Below are positions 6,788 to 14,971 of a stretch of 19,073 nucleotides of DNA, piece by piece. The stretch lies in contig DSDZ01000114.1 in assembly GCA_011048475.1 (NCBI GenBank), forward strand, positions 1 to 19,073. Reading direction: 5' to 3'. The notes beneath the pieces are model-generated. The model saw nothing but the letters and a program-made list of their open reading frames with translations. It was not told the DNA's origin and made no database searches. The translations under genes and the position numbers were made by a program. The stretch comes from Bacteroides sp. (lineage in GTDB: Bacteria > Bacteroidota > Bacteroidia > Bacteroidales > GCA-2748055). Numbering within the stretch: the stretch's first letter is position 1; each line of letters starts with the position of its first letter.

Positions 6788-7366
6788 ATGAAAGACTATT
6801 TTGCACACGAAACAGCGGTAATTGATGAAGGGGTGCAGATCGGAGCGGGGACAAAGATCTGGCATTTCTGTCACATCATGACGGGTTGTACCATCGGGGA
6901 AAACTGCAACCTGGGTCAGAATGTGGTGGTCTCGCCCGAAGTGGTGCTGGGGAATAATGTGAAGGTCCAGAACAATGTGTCCATCTATACAGGGGTCATC
7001 TGCGAGGATGATGTCTTCCTGGGCCCTTCCATGGTCTTCACCAATGTGATCAATCCCCGCAGTGCTGTCAGGCGAAGGGACGAATACATGGCCACCGTGG
7101 TGGGCAGGGGGGCCACCATCGGCGCCAATGCCACCGTTGTCTGCGGAAACAGCATCGGTAAATTTGCATTCATCGGTGCGGGTGCGGTGGTGACCCGGGA
7201 GGTAAAGCCCTATGCCCTGGTGGTGGGCAACCCGGCCAGGCAGGTGGGCTGGATGAGTGAGTACGGCCACCGCCTCAATTTTGACGAGGAGAACATCGCT
7301 ACCTGTCCCGAGAGCCATGAACGGTACAGGCTCGGGGACGGCGTCGTGACAAAAATAGAAACCTGA
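6788..7366 (+). CDS. wbpD: WbpD-like UDP-3-amino sugar N-acetyltransferase
   Basis: This 192-residue left-handed beta-helix acyltransferase is expected to acetylate the 3-amino group of UDP-GlcNAc3NA with acetyl-CoA. Hexapeptide repeats (V/I-G-x-x-x-x) run through residues 8-165: VQIGAGTKIWHFCHIMTGC, IGENCNLGQNVVV, VVLGNNVKV, then QNNVSIYTGV at 61-70. The last matches the catalytic Asn region of the WbpD/WlbB family. The insertion FLGPSMVFTNVINPRS and the ending VVGNPARQVGWMSEYG are also family hallmarks and separate it from general serine or maltose acetyltransferases. It is tightly linked to the aminotransferase before it and the oxidoreductase after it, which starts 1 base after the stop. 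Confidence 0.93.
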   Translation: MKDYFAHETAVIDEGVQIGAGTKIWHFCHIMTGCTIGENCNLGQNVVVSPEVVLGNNVKVQNNVSIYTGVICEDDVFLGPSMVFTNVINPRSAVRRRDEYMATVVGRGATIGANATVVCGNSIGKFAFIGAGAVVTREVKPYALVVGNPARQVGWMSEYGHRLNFDEENIATCPESHERYRLGDGVVTKIET

Positions 7367-7367
7367 T

Positions 7368-8327
7368 ATGACAGAACCAGTGAAGAACTTTGCTTTGATC
7401 GGGGTGGCCGGCTACATTGCCGAAAGACACGTCAGGGCCATCCGGGATACCGGAAACAACCTGGTGGCGGCCCTGGACCCATTCGACAGCGTGGGTTTTA
7501 TTGACAGCTATTTCCCGGATGCAGATTTTTTTACCGAATTTGAACGGTTCGACCGTCACATTGCCAGGATGAACCGGACCGGGAAAAAAGTGGATTATGT
7601 AAGCATCTGTTCACCCAACTACCTCCACGATTCGCACATCCGGTTTGCCCTCCGGAACGAAGCGGAAGCCATCTGTGAAAAACCGGTTGTGCTGAATCCC
7701 TGGAACATTGATGCGCTGCTGGATTACCAGCACGAAACCGGGAAAAAGGTCTGGAATATCCTTCAGCTGCGGCACCATCCCTCCATTGCCGCGCTCCGCG
7801 AGCAGGTGCTGGAAGGCCCGGCCGGCCGGACCTACGACATTGATCTCTCATACATCACCAGCAGGGGGAACTGGTACCATTACTCCTGGAAAGGCAACCA
7901 GGAGAAATCAGGAGGGATCGCCACCAACATCGGGGTTCATTTCTTTGACATGCTCACCTGGATCTTCGGGGAGGTGAAACTGAACATTGTCCACTTCCTG
8001 GAACAGAGCAGGGCCGCCGGCTTTCTGGAGCTTGAAAAAGCACGTGTGCGCTGGTTCCTGAGCATCGAATACAACGACATTCCCCGGGAGATCCGCGACA
8101 ACGGGCAGCGCACCTACCGGTCCATTACCCTGGACGGAAAAGAGATCGAATTCAGCGGCGGATTTACAGACCTGCATACAATCTCATACCAGAAGATCCT
8201 GGAGGGAAAAGGTTTCGGTCTGGAGGATGCACGCAAATCGATCCAGACGGTATATGCCATCCGCAATGCCAACCCGGTGGGGATCAAAGGAGATTACCAT
8301 CCCATCATTAAAAAAATTACTAGATGA
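7368..8327 (+). CDS. wbpB: WbpB-like UDP-GlcNAcA 3-dehydrogenase (Gfo/Idh/MocA)
   Basis: This 319-residue oxidoreductase is predicted to oxidise C3 of UDP-N-acetylglucosaminuronate to the 3-keto sugar. Family members keep their NAD bound and regenerate it with 2-oxoglutarate, which couples the step to the glutamate-dependent aminotransferase. The Rossmann start is ALIGVAGYIAERHVRAI at 9-25; GYIAERH is characteristic of the WbpB/WlbA subgroup. ICEKPVVL at 102-109 has the catalytic-site Lys105. GGIATNIGVHFFDMLTW at 182-198 has conserved Asn187 and His191 in the substrate pocket. The stop overlaps the start of the next gene (ATGA), indicating translational coupling with the enzyme that makes its substrate. 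Confidence 0.93.
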   Translation: MTEPVKNFALIGVAGYIAERHVRAIRDTGNNLVAALDPFDSVGFIDSYFPDADFFTEFERFDRHIARMNRTGKKVDYVSICSPNYLHDSHIRFALRNEAEAICEKPVVLNPWNIDALLDYQHETGKKVWNILQLRHHPSIAALREQVLEGPAGRTYDIDLSYITSRGNWYHYSWKGNQEKSGGIATNIGVHFFDMLTWIFGEVKLNIVHFLEQSRAAGFLELEKARVRWFLSIEYNDIPREIRDNGQRTYRSITLDGKEIEFSGGFTDLHTISYQKILEGKGFGLEDARKSIQTVYAIRNANPVGIKGDYHPIIKKITR

Positions 8328-9616
8328 TTTACAATGATTTGATTCAGAAGAAAAAAAAGATGGCAGTCATCGGACTGGGATATGTCGGATTGCCCATCGC
8401 ACTCGAATTTGCCAGGAAAATTCCGGTCATCGGCTTCGATATCCGGGAGGACCGTGTCCATCTGATGAAGCAGCGGATCGATCCCAGCAATGAACTGGGG
8501 CCAGAAGCCTTTGACGGCTGCGATATCAAGTTCACTTCCAGCCTTGAAGATATCAGGGAAGCCTCATTTTACGTGGTTGCCGTCCCGACCCCCGTCGATG
8601 AGCACAAGAAACCCGACCTGAGACCTGTGATATCGGCCACCGAAACGGTGGGAAAGGTGCTATCCGAAGGGGATTACGTGGTGTACGAATCAACCGTATA
8701 TCCCGGATGCACCGAGGAGGATTGCATTCCTTTGCTGAGCAAACTGTCCGGACTCAAATACATCGACCAGTTCAAGGTGGGATTTTCCCCCGAACGGATC
8801 AATCCGGGCGACCGGGAACATACCCTGACGAAGATCGCTAAGGTTACCTCGGGATGCGATGAGGAATCGGCCGGGGAGATCGCCAAAACCTACGAGCTGG
8901 TTATCGAGGCCGGCGTGCACAGGGCCAGCTCCATCAAGGTCGCCGAGGCAGCGAAGATCATCGAGAATGCACAGCGGGATATCAACATTGCATTCATGAA
9001 CGAATTGTCAATGATCTTCAACAAGATGGGGATCAATACTTACGAGGTCCTGGAAGCCGCGGGCACCAAATGGAACTTCCTGAAGTTCCAGCCCGGACTG
9101 GTGGGGGGGCACTGCATCGGCGTGGATCCCTATTACCTTACCTACAAATCGGCAAAGTTCGGTCACCATGCCCAGATCATCAATTCAGGAAGGGCGATCA
9201 ATGACGGAATGGCAGCCTATGTGGCCCGGCAGGTGACCCTGAAACTCTCTTCGATCTTTCCCAACCTGAAAGATTGCAGGGTGTTGGTGATGGGTGCCAC
9301 CTTCAAGGAGAACGTGAGTGATATCCGGAACTCCAAGGTAGCCGATGTGGTCAGTGAACTGAAGGAGTTCGGGGTGAAGGTGGAGGTGGTGGACCCCCAT
9401 GCCTCCCCTGATGAGATCCGCAAAGAGTACGGATTTGAGCTTTCCCCTTCCATTCAGGGACCCTATCACGGGATCGTGGTGGCAGTGAATCACAGGGAGT
9501 ATGCCATGCTGGATGAGGAGTACTTCCGCTCCATCACCGTTCCGGGAGCGGTGTTTGCTGACCTGAAGGGGATCTTCAGGGGACGGATCTCCCCGCTCAA
9601 TTACTGGAGCCTTTAA
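8324..9616 (+). CDS. wbpA: UDP-N-acetylglucosamine 6-dehydrogenase (WbpA/TviB family)
   Basis: This 430-residue nucleotide-sugar dehydrogenase carries out the NAD-dependent two-step oxidation of C6 to a carboxylate. The N-terminal Rossmann motif is MAVIGLGYVGLPIALEFA at 13-30. VGFSPERINPGD is at 152-163, AAKIIENAQRD at 209-219, and GGHCIGVDPYYLTYK at 261-275 carries the catalytic Cys264. The whole sequence resembles the TviB/WbpO type, whose members act on UDP-GlcNAc or UDP-GalNAc. I assign UDP-GlcNAc because the WbpB-, WbpD- and WbpE-like genes are adjacent. The start at 8324 overlaps the previous stop by 4 bases; an internal ATG at 8360 follows an A8 tract and could be an alternative start. 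GalE follows 12 bases downstream. Confidence 0.92.
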   Translation: MIYNDLIQKKKKMAVIGLGYVGLPIALEFARKIPVIGFDIREDRVHLMKQRIDPSNELGPEAFDGCDIKFTSSLEDIREASFYVVAVPTPVDEHKKPDLRPVISATETVGKVLSEGDYVVYESTVYPGCTEEDCIPLLSKLSGLKYIDQFKVGFSPERINPGDREHTLTKIAKVTSGCDEESAGEIAKTYELVIEAGVHRASSIKVAEAAKIIENAQRDINIAFMNELSMIFNKMGINTYEVLEAAGTKWNFLKFQPGLVGGHCIGVDPYYLTYKSAKFGHHAQIINSGRAINDGMAAYVARQVTLKLSSIFPNLKDCRVLVMGATFKENVSDIRNSKVADVVSELKEFGVKVEVVDPHASPDEIRKEYGFELSPSIQGPYHGIVVAVNHREYAMLDEEYFRSITVPGAVFADLKGIFRGRISPLNYWSL

Positions 9617-9628
9617 ATCACACATACA

Positions 9629-10663
9629 ATGGCAACTGTTCTGGTTACAGGAGGTACGGGATACATCGGATCCCACACGGTGGTGGAGCTGCAGGGGGAA
9701 GGACACGAAGTCGTGGTCATCGACAACCTTTCCAATTCCGAACGTGAAGTGCTGGAAGGGATCGCTTCGATCACCGGGAAAATGCCCTTCTTCGAAGAGG
9801 TGGACCTCAGAAACAGGAAGGCCACTTACGGAGTATTCGAAAAATATCCCCGGATCGAAGCGATCATTCATTTTGCCGCCTTCAAGGCGGTGGGGGAAAG
9901 CGTGGAAAAACCCCTCACCTACTATGAAAACAACCTGCTTTCGCTGATCCACCTGCTGGAAGCCATGAACCGGTACGGGGTACATCATTTTCTCTTCTCC
10001 TCATCCTGCACCGTTTACGGAGAACCCGACCGGCTGCCTGTCACCGAGGATGCCCCGGTAAAAAAGGCCAGTTCGCCTTACGGGAACACCAAGCAGATCA
10101 GCGAGGAGATCCTCCGGGATGCGATGGTGCCGTCCCCGCAATTAAGGGTCATCTCCCTGCGGTACTTCAATCCGATCGGAGCCCATCCTTCGGCAATGAT
10201 CGGGGAACTTCCCCTGGGCATTCCCAACAACCTGGTCCCTTTCATCACCCAGACGGCCATCGGCATCCGGGACCAGCTCAATGTGTTCGGGGATGATTAC
10301 AACACACCTGACGGAACTGCCATCAGGGATTACATCAACGTGGTGGACCTGGCCTGGGCCCACGTGACGGCCATCGACCGGCTGCTGCAGGGGAAACAGC
10401 GGTCTCCCTACGAAGTCTTTAACCTGGGCACCGGCAAGGGACTTTCCGTTTTTGAGATCATCCATGCTTTCGAAAAGGCCACCGGGGTGAAGGTCAGGTA
10501 CCGGGTGACAGGAAGGCGTGAGGGGGACGTGGAACAGGTTTGGGCGGACACCGGATACGCCAACAGGGAACTGGGGTGGAAAGCTGAAAGGGGGATCGGG
10601 GAAACCCTTCTTTCAGCCTGGAACTGGGAAAAGCATCTGCAATCAAAAAAAACCGGCCGATGA
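9629..10663 (+). CDS. galE: UDP-glucose / UDP-N-acetylhexosamine 4-epimerase
   Basis: This 344-residue extended short-chain dehydrogenase/reductase inverts C4 of UDP-hexoses with tightly bound NAD. The NAD motif is GGTGYIGSH at 8-16. The catalytic Ser/Thr region is SSSCTVYG at 124-131, with Tyr151 and Lys155 in SPYGNTK. RYFNPIGAHPS and REGDVEQVWADTGYANRELG are diagnostic GalE stretches. Ungapped alignment of the last of these with my recollection of E. coli GalE puts Val304 at the position of Tyr299, the residue that limits access of N-acetylated sugars there. This enzyme might therefore take UDP-GlcNAc/GalNAc as well as UDP-Glc/Gal. Its stop overlaps the start of rfbB by 4 bases. Confidence 0.95.
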   Translation: MATVLVTGGTGYIGSHTVVELQGEGHEVVVIDNLSNSEREVLEGIASITGKMPFFEEVDLRNRKATYGVFEKYPRIEAIIHFAAFKAVGESVEKPLTYYENNLLSLIHLLEAMNRYGVHHFLFSSSCTVYGEPDRLPVTEDAPVKKASSPYGNTKQISEEILRDAMVPSPQLRVISLRYFNPIGAHPSAMIGELPLGIPNNLVPFITQTAIGIRDQLNVFGDDYNTPDGTAIRDYINVVDLAWAHVTAIDRLLQGKQRSPYEVFNLGTGKGLSVFEIIHAFEKATGVKVRYRVTGRREGDVEQVWADTGYANRELGWKAERGIGETLLSAWNWEKHLQSKKTGR

Positions 10664-11724
10664 ATCCCTCGCCTCATAAAACCCTGCTGATCACCGGAGG
10701 GGCCGGATTTATCGGATCCCATGTGGTCCGGAAAATGGTGCTGGACCATCCTGATTACCTGATTATTAACCTGGATCAGCTTACCTACGCGGGCAACCTT
10801 GAGAACCTGAAGGATGTGGAGGACCGGCCCAATTACACCTTCTTAAGGGGGAACATTACGAATGAATCATTCCTTGAGGATCTGTTCAGCCGGTATTCCT
10901 TCGACGGGGTGATCCACCTGGCCGCCGAAACGCATGTGGACCGTTCCATCACGGATCCCAAGGAGTTTATCCGGACCAACATCGTGGGCACGGTCAACCT
11001 CCTGAACTGCTGCCGCACAGCCTGGCAGGATCCCGCGGACCACCTGTTCTATCATATTTCCACCGACGAGGTATACGGAAGCCTGGGGGAGGAAGGATCC
11101 TTCACCGAAGAGACCCCGTATGACCCGCGCAGTCCCTATTCCGCCTCCAAAGCCAGTTCCGATCACCTGGTCAGGGCCTATTTCCACACTTACGGATTGC
11201 CCGTGGTGATCTCCAACTGTTCCAACAATTACGGTCCCAACCAGTTCCCGGAAAAGCTGATCCCGCTCTCCATCCACAACATCCTGCACATGCAACCCAT
11301 TCCCATTTACGGGAAAGGGGAGAATGTGCGGGACTGGCTCTATGTGGAGGACCATGCCGCTGCCATTGACCTGGTCTTTCACCGGGGGGTACGGGGACGG
11401 ACCTACAACATCGGGGGGATGAATGAGTGGAAGAATGTTGACCTGATCCGGCTGCTGTGCGGCATCATGGACAGGGAACTGGACAGGGATCCAGGCACTT
11501 CTGCGGGACTGATCACTTTTGTGAAAGACCGGGCGGGGCATGATCTCAGGTATGCCATCAATGCCACCCGGATCAGAGGAGAACTCGGCTGGAAGCCCGC
11601 CCATACCTTCGAGCAGGGATTGCAGAAAACGGTGGCCTGGTACCTGACAAACCAGGACTGGATGGAACGGGTCACCTCCGGTGCCTACAAATCATACTAC
11701 GAACAACAGTACGGGAACCGCTGA
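10660..11724 (+). CDS. rfbB: dTDP-glucose 4,6-dehydratase
   Basis: This 354-residue short-chain dehydrogenase family enzyme converts dTDP-glucose to dTDP-4-keto-6-deoxyglucose, the common entry to L-rhamnose and many other deoxy sugars. The NAD motif is GGAGFIGSH at 13-21. HISTDEVYGSL at 132-142 holds the Thr135-Asp136-Glu137 triad that sets the dehydratase apart from epimerases. YSASK at 160-164 is the Tyr/Lys pair. SNNYGPNQFPEKLIPL and GKGENVRDWLYVEDH are standard for the family. The partners rfbA, rfbC and rfbD are not in this window, so the deoxy sugar must be finished from genes elsewhere. It is last in the operon and converges with glmS, 25 bases away; I see no good hairpin terminator there. 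Confidence 0.96.
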   Translation: MNPSPHKTLLITGGAGFIGSHVVRKMVLDHPDYLIINLDQLTYAGNLENLKDVEDRPNYTFLRGNITNESFLEDLFSRYSFDGVIHLAAETHVDRSITDPKEFIRTNIVGTVNLLNCCRTAWQDPADHLFYHISTDEVYGSLGEEGSFTEETPYDPRSPYSASKASSDHLVRAYFHTYGLPVVISNCSNNYGPNQFPEKLIPLSIHNILHMQPIPIYGKGENVRDWLYVEDHAAAIDLVFHRGVRGRTYNIGGMNEWKNVDLIRLLCGIMDRELDRDPGTSAGLITFVKDRAGHDLRYAINATRIRGELGWKPAHTFEQGLQKTVAWYLTNQDWMERVTSGAYKSYYEQQYGNR

Positions 11725-11749
11725 CCGGCTTCCCGGCACAGCCCTTTGA

Positions 11750-13585
11750 TCATTCCACGGTAACCGACTTGGCCAGGTTTCTGGGCTGGTCCACGTCGCA
11801 ACCACGCATGACCGCAATATGATAGGCGATCAGCTGCAGCGGGATCACCGAAGGGATTGCCACCAGCACCTCATCTGTCTCCGGGATCTCGATCACATGG
11901 TCGGCCATCTTCCTGATGGTCTTGTCTCCCTCGGTCACAATGGCAATCACATTGCCGTTCCTGGCCTTGACCTCCTGAATGTTGCTGACGATCTTCTCAT
12001 AGGATTTGTCGCGCGTGGCAATGAAGACCACAGGCATGTTTTCATCGATCAGGGCGATGGGCCCGTGCTTCATCTCCGCCGCAGGATAGCCCTCGGCATG
12101 GATGTAAGAGATCTCCTTCAGTTTCAGGGCCCCTTCCAGTGCCACCGGAAAGGATACCCCGCGTCCCAGGTAGAGGGCGTTGGTCGTATCTTTATAGATC
12201 CCTGCAATGTGCCTGAAGACTTCGTTGTTCTGCAGTATTTTCTCTATTTTCCCGGGGAGCTCACTCAGTTCCCTGATCAGTTCGGCGGACCGTTTTTTAT
12301 TCAGCAATCCCTTTTCGCTTCCGATCATGATCGCCATCATGGTCAGTACGGTCACCTGGGCCGTGAAGGCTTTGGTGGAAGCCACCCCGATTTCCGGGCC
12401 CGCATGGGTATACACACCCGCATGGGTCTCCCTGGAAATGGACGACCCTGCCACATTGCAGATGCCCAGCACCAGCGACCCGGCCTCTTTGGCAAGCTGT
12501 ATGGCCGCCAGGGTATCTGCGGTCTCCCCGCTCTGGCTGATGGCCAGGACCACATCCTCCGGGCCGATCATGGGATTCCGGTACCTGAATTCAGATGCAT
12601 ATTCCACCTCCACCGGGATCCTTGCCAGATCCTCCAGCAGGTATTCTCCCACCAGGCCGGCATGCCATGAAGTGCCGCAGGCGATTACAACAAGTCTTTT
12701 TGCATGCACCAGCTTCTCTTTCACCGCATACAGTCCGCCGAGCCGGATCTCATTGGTGTCCAGCCTGATCCTCCCTCTGAAAGTATCCTGGATGGACCGG
12801 GGCTGCTCGAAGATCTCTTTGAGCATGAAATGATCGTACCCGTGTTTTTCGATCTCGGAGATCCCCAGGTCAATGGTCTGTATGTCGGGGGTCAGAATAT
12901 CATTGGTAAGGTTTTTCAGCAACAGTTCATCCCTTCTGATCAGGGCCACATCGTTGTTGTTCAGGTAGACCACCCGGTCGGTGTATTCAACGATGGGGGT
13001 GGCATCGGAGGCAATGAAATATTCCCCTTCGCCCAGTCCGATCACCAGGGGACTGCTCCTGCGGGCTGCAATGATCATGTCCGGTTCCTCGTTGGAGATC
13101 ACCACAAGGCCGTATGCACCGATCACTTTTTGCAGTGCAAGCCTCACGGCGATCTCAACACTCACTTTCTGGGTGGTATAGATGTATTCGATCAGGTTGG
13201 CCAGCACCTCGGTATCGGTCTCACTGTAAAAGCTCATCCCCTGCTCGGTCAGGCTCTGTTTCAGGTCCGAATAATTCTCAATGATCCCGTTGTGAATGAT
13301 GGTGAACAGTCCTTTTTCCGAATGATGCGGGTGGGCATTCACATCGTTGGGTTCCCCGTGGGTGGCCCAGCGGGTATGTCCGATCCCCACCGTACCTGCG
13401 GTATCGGCCCCCTGCACGAACTCTTCCAGCTCGGATACTTTTCCCTTTTTCTTGTAGATGGCCGTCCTGCCGTTCAGCAGGGCGATCCCCGCGGAATCAT
13501 ATCCGCGGTATTCCAGTCTCTTCAATCCTTTGATCAGGACCGGGTAGGCTTTTCTGTTCCCGATGTAGCCGATAATTCCACACAT
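11750..13585 (-). CDS. glmS: Glucosamine-fructose-6-phosphate aminotransferase (isomerizing)
   Basis: GlmS makes glucosamine 6-phosphate from fructose 6-phosphate and glutamine, the first committed step to UDP-GlcNAc for peptidoglycan and lipopolysaccharide. At 611 residues the length is standard. The N-terminal class II glutamine amidotransferase domain starts MCGIIGYIGN, with Cys2 becoming the N-terminal nucleophile; RWATHGEPND at 72-81 binds glutamine. Two SIS domains follow: ACGTSWHAG at 302-310 and AISQSGETADT at 348-358 bind the sugar phosphate. The C-terminus ends NLAKSVTVE as in the family. It lies 6 bases downstream of the DUF4270 gene, as the last gene of a three-gene operon, and leaves no room for a leader riboswitch. 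Its product feeds the UDP-GlcNAc used by the operon on its other side. Confidence 0.98.
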   Translation of the reverse strand: MCGIIGYIGNRKAYPVLIKGLKRLEYRGYDSAGIALLNGRTAIYKKKGKVSELEEFVQGADTAGTVGIGHTRWATHGEPNDVNAHPHHSEKGLFTIIHNGIIENYSDLKQSLTEQGMSFYSETDTEVLANLIEYIYTTQKVSVEIAVRLALQKVIGAYGLVVISNEEPDMIIAARRSSPLVIGLGEGEYFIASDATPIVEYTDRVVYLNNNDVALIRRDELLLKNLTNDILTPDIQTIDLGISEIEKHGYDHFMLKEIFEQPRSIQDTFRGRIRLDTNEIRLGGLYAVKEKLVHAKRLVVIACGTSWHAGLVGEYLLEDLARIPVEVEYASEFRYRNPMIGPEDVVLAISQSGETADTLAAIQLAKEAGSLVLGICNVAGSSISRETHAGVYTHAGPEIGVASTKAFTAQVTVLTMMAIMIGSEKGLLNKKRSAELIRELSELPGKIEKILQNNEVFRHIAGIYKDTTNALYLGRGVSFPVALEGALKLKEISYIHAEGYPAAEMKHGPIALIDENMPVVFIATRDKSYEKIVSNIQEVKARNGNVIAIVTEGDKTIRKMADHVIEIPETDEVLVAIPSVIPLQLIAYHIAVMRGCDVDQPRNLAKSVTVE

Positions 13586-13591
13586 GGCTGC

Positions 13592-14956
13592 TTACAGTTT
13601 TAAATAAACCACCTCCAACCTGACACGCTGCCGGTTGGCCGGAAGGCTGCTCCAGAGTTTGGCGAATCTGGGATTCCCCCTGGCATCGGACACCTGAAGG
13701 ATGAAATTGTTCGCCAGCACCTCCTGGTTGACCATGGCCTGGAAATGGAGTGTCACGTTGAAGCGGTACGAATAGGTTGTATCGGAGAACATGCCCGAAG
13801 ACACGGGTTTAAGGTATCCCCCGAACCGGCTGGCAGCATTGTCAATCTGCCTGAGGGAGATGTAATCATAAAGGGATTCATAACTGCCCCCGTCCCTTTC
13901 GAAAAGAAGCATCAGCCGGTCGGGCAGGGTGCCCAGTGAAATGCCGCTTTCCGGTTCGGGAACCACATCAAAAACGAGGGAGGCGGAGCTGATCACCACC
14001 GGTCCCCTGTCAATCCACTCCTGGAGGGTGGCGAATGAGAACCTGGTATTCACACCGGCCATCCCCTGCACGTAACAGTAACGGGAGGTCACCTCTTCCC
14101 TGTCAATGATCCCGGCCAGGTAAGTGCCCGAGTGATCGTGCTCGAACACGTTGATCTTCTGGCTGGAATACTCGTTTATGGCAAAGGTGGACCACACGAA
14201 ATCCTGTCCGGCCGTGCTGTCCACTTCAGTGCTGTCGGATGCGTACTTCATCGCCACCCTGCTCAATGCGTTGTTAAGCTGTATACCGGCCATCGCCCCG
14301 CGTACCGATTCAGATTCCGCTACGATATAAAATCCCCTGAACTCCTCCTTAAAGAGGGAGTCATTCCTGAAAACCGCTGTATCGGTCTCGCGGACATAGA
14401 ATTTATCCAGGTATCCCGGATCGTCAATCAAAAATGAATAGGTGGTGTTGCTTCGCGGGATGATGCTGGTCTCGGCCAGCGGGACCGGATCATATCTGCC
14501 TTCCGGATCAAAATTGGAGTAATATACCGAATCCCTGTAAATGCGCTCGGTCAGTTCATGCACCCGGAAGGTCATCCGTGCCGATGTATCTCCGTCCAGA
14601 CCGGCTATATGGAGATACAGCACCAGGGAGTCGATCGTCAGGTTCGGACCAGTTTTGTAGGTGAGGGTGGGATTGAACTGGGTGATCAGGGAAGCCTTCG
14701 ACAGGCCCACCACGGTATCCCGGGTGGAACCCACTAAAAAAAGCCTGGTGTTTTCGCCCCGTTCGTGGGTCATCAACGGCTTACCGTTCACCGCACCGGC
14801 ATCGATCTCAAAAATGGTGTCCCGGAAAAGGAAAACTGCATCGTCCGGAGGCAACAGATCGGTTCCCAGTTCCTGGTCATCCACCTGGCACGACCATCCC
14901 GCCAGCACCATGATGCCCGTGATGAGTGCACGGACCCACAAACCCTTCTTCTTCAT
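13592..14956 (-). CDS. DUF4270 family lipoprotein
   Basis: This 454-residue secreted lipoprotein begins MKKKGLWVRALITGIMVLAG and then WSCQ, a lipobox-like ending with Cys23 as the lipidation site. It continues with ELGTDLLPPDD, the typical DUF4270 beginning. The rest is beta-rich with repeated strand-type segments such as LTIDSLVLYLHI and VISSASLVFDVVPEP, and ends RQRVRLEVVYLKL. DUF4270 proteins are found in Bacteroidota and have no known function; an outer-membrane or periplasmic location is inferred from the lipobox. It starts 15 bases after the glycogen synthase homologue and ends 6 bases before glmS, so the three are probably one transcript. Confidence 0.88.
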   Translation of the reverse strand: MKKKGLWVRALITGIMVLAGWSCQVDDQELGTDLLPPDDAVFLFRDTIFEIDAGAVNGKPLMTHERGENTRLFLVGSTRDTVVGLSKASLITQFNPTLTYKTGPNLTIDSLVLYLHIAGLDGDTSARMTFRVHELTERIYRDSVYYSNFDPEGRYDPVPLAETSIIPRSNTTYSFLIDDPGYLDKFYVRETDTAVFRNDSLFKEEFRGFYIVAESESVRGAMAGIQLNNALSRVAMKYASDSTEVDSTAGQDFVWSTFAINEYSSQKINVFEHDHSGTYLAGIIDREEVTSRYCYVQGMAGVNTRFSFATLQEWIDRGPVVISSASLVFDVVPEPESGISLGTLPDRLMLLFERDGGSYESLYDYISLRQIDNAASRFGGYLKPVSSGMFSDTTYSYRFNVTLHFQAMVNQEVLANNFILQVSDARGNPRFAKLWSSLPANRQRVRLEVVYLKL

Positions 14957-14971
14957 TGTGCAAAAAAAAGC

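Noticed and set aside
12704..13603. 299-codon open frame antisense to glmS (and 11819-12670 likewise)
   Set aside because: GlmS is certain on the other strand; these are shadow frames with no motif.
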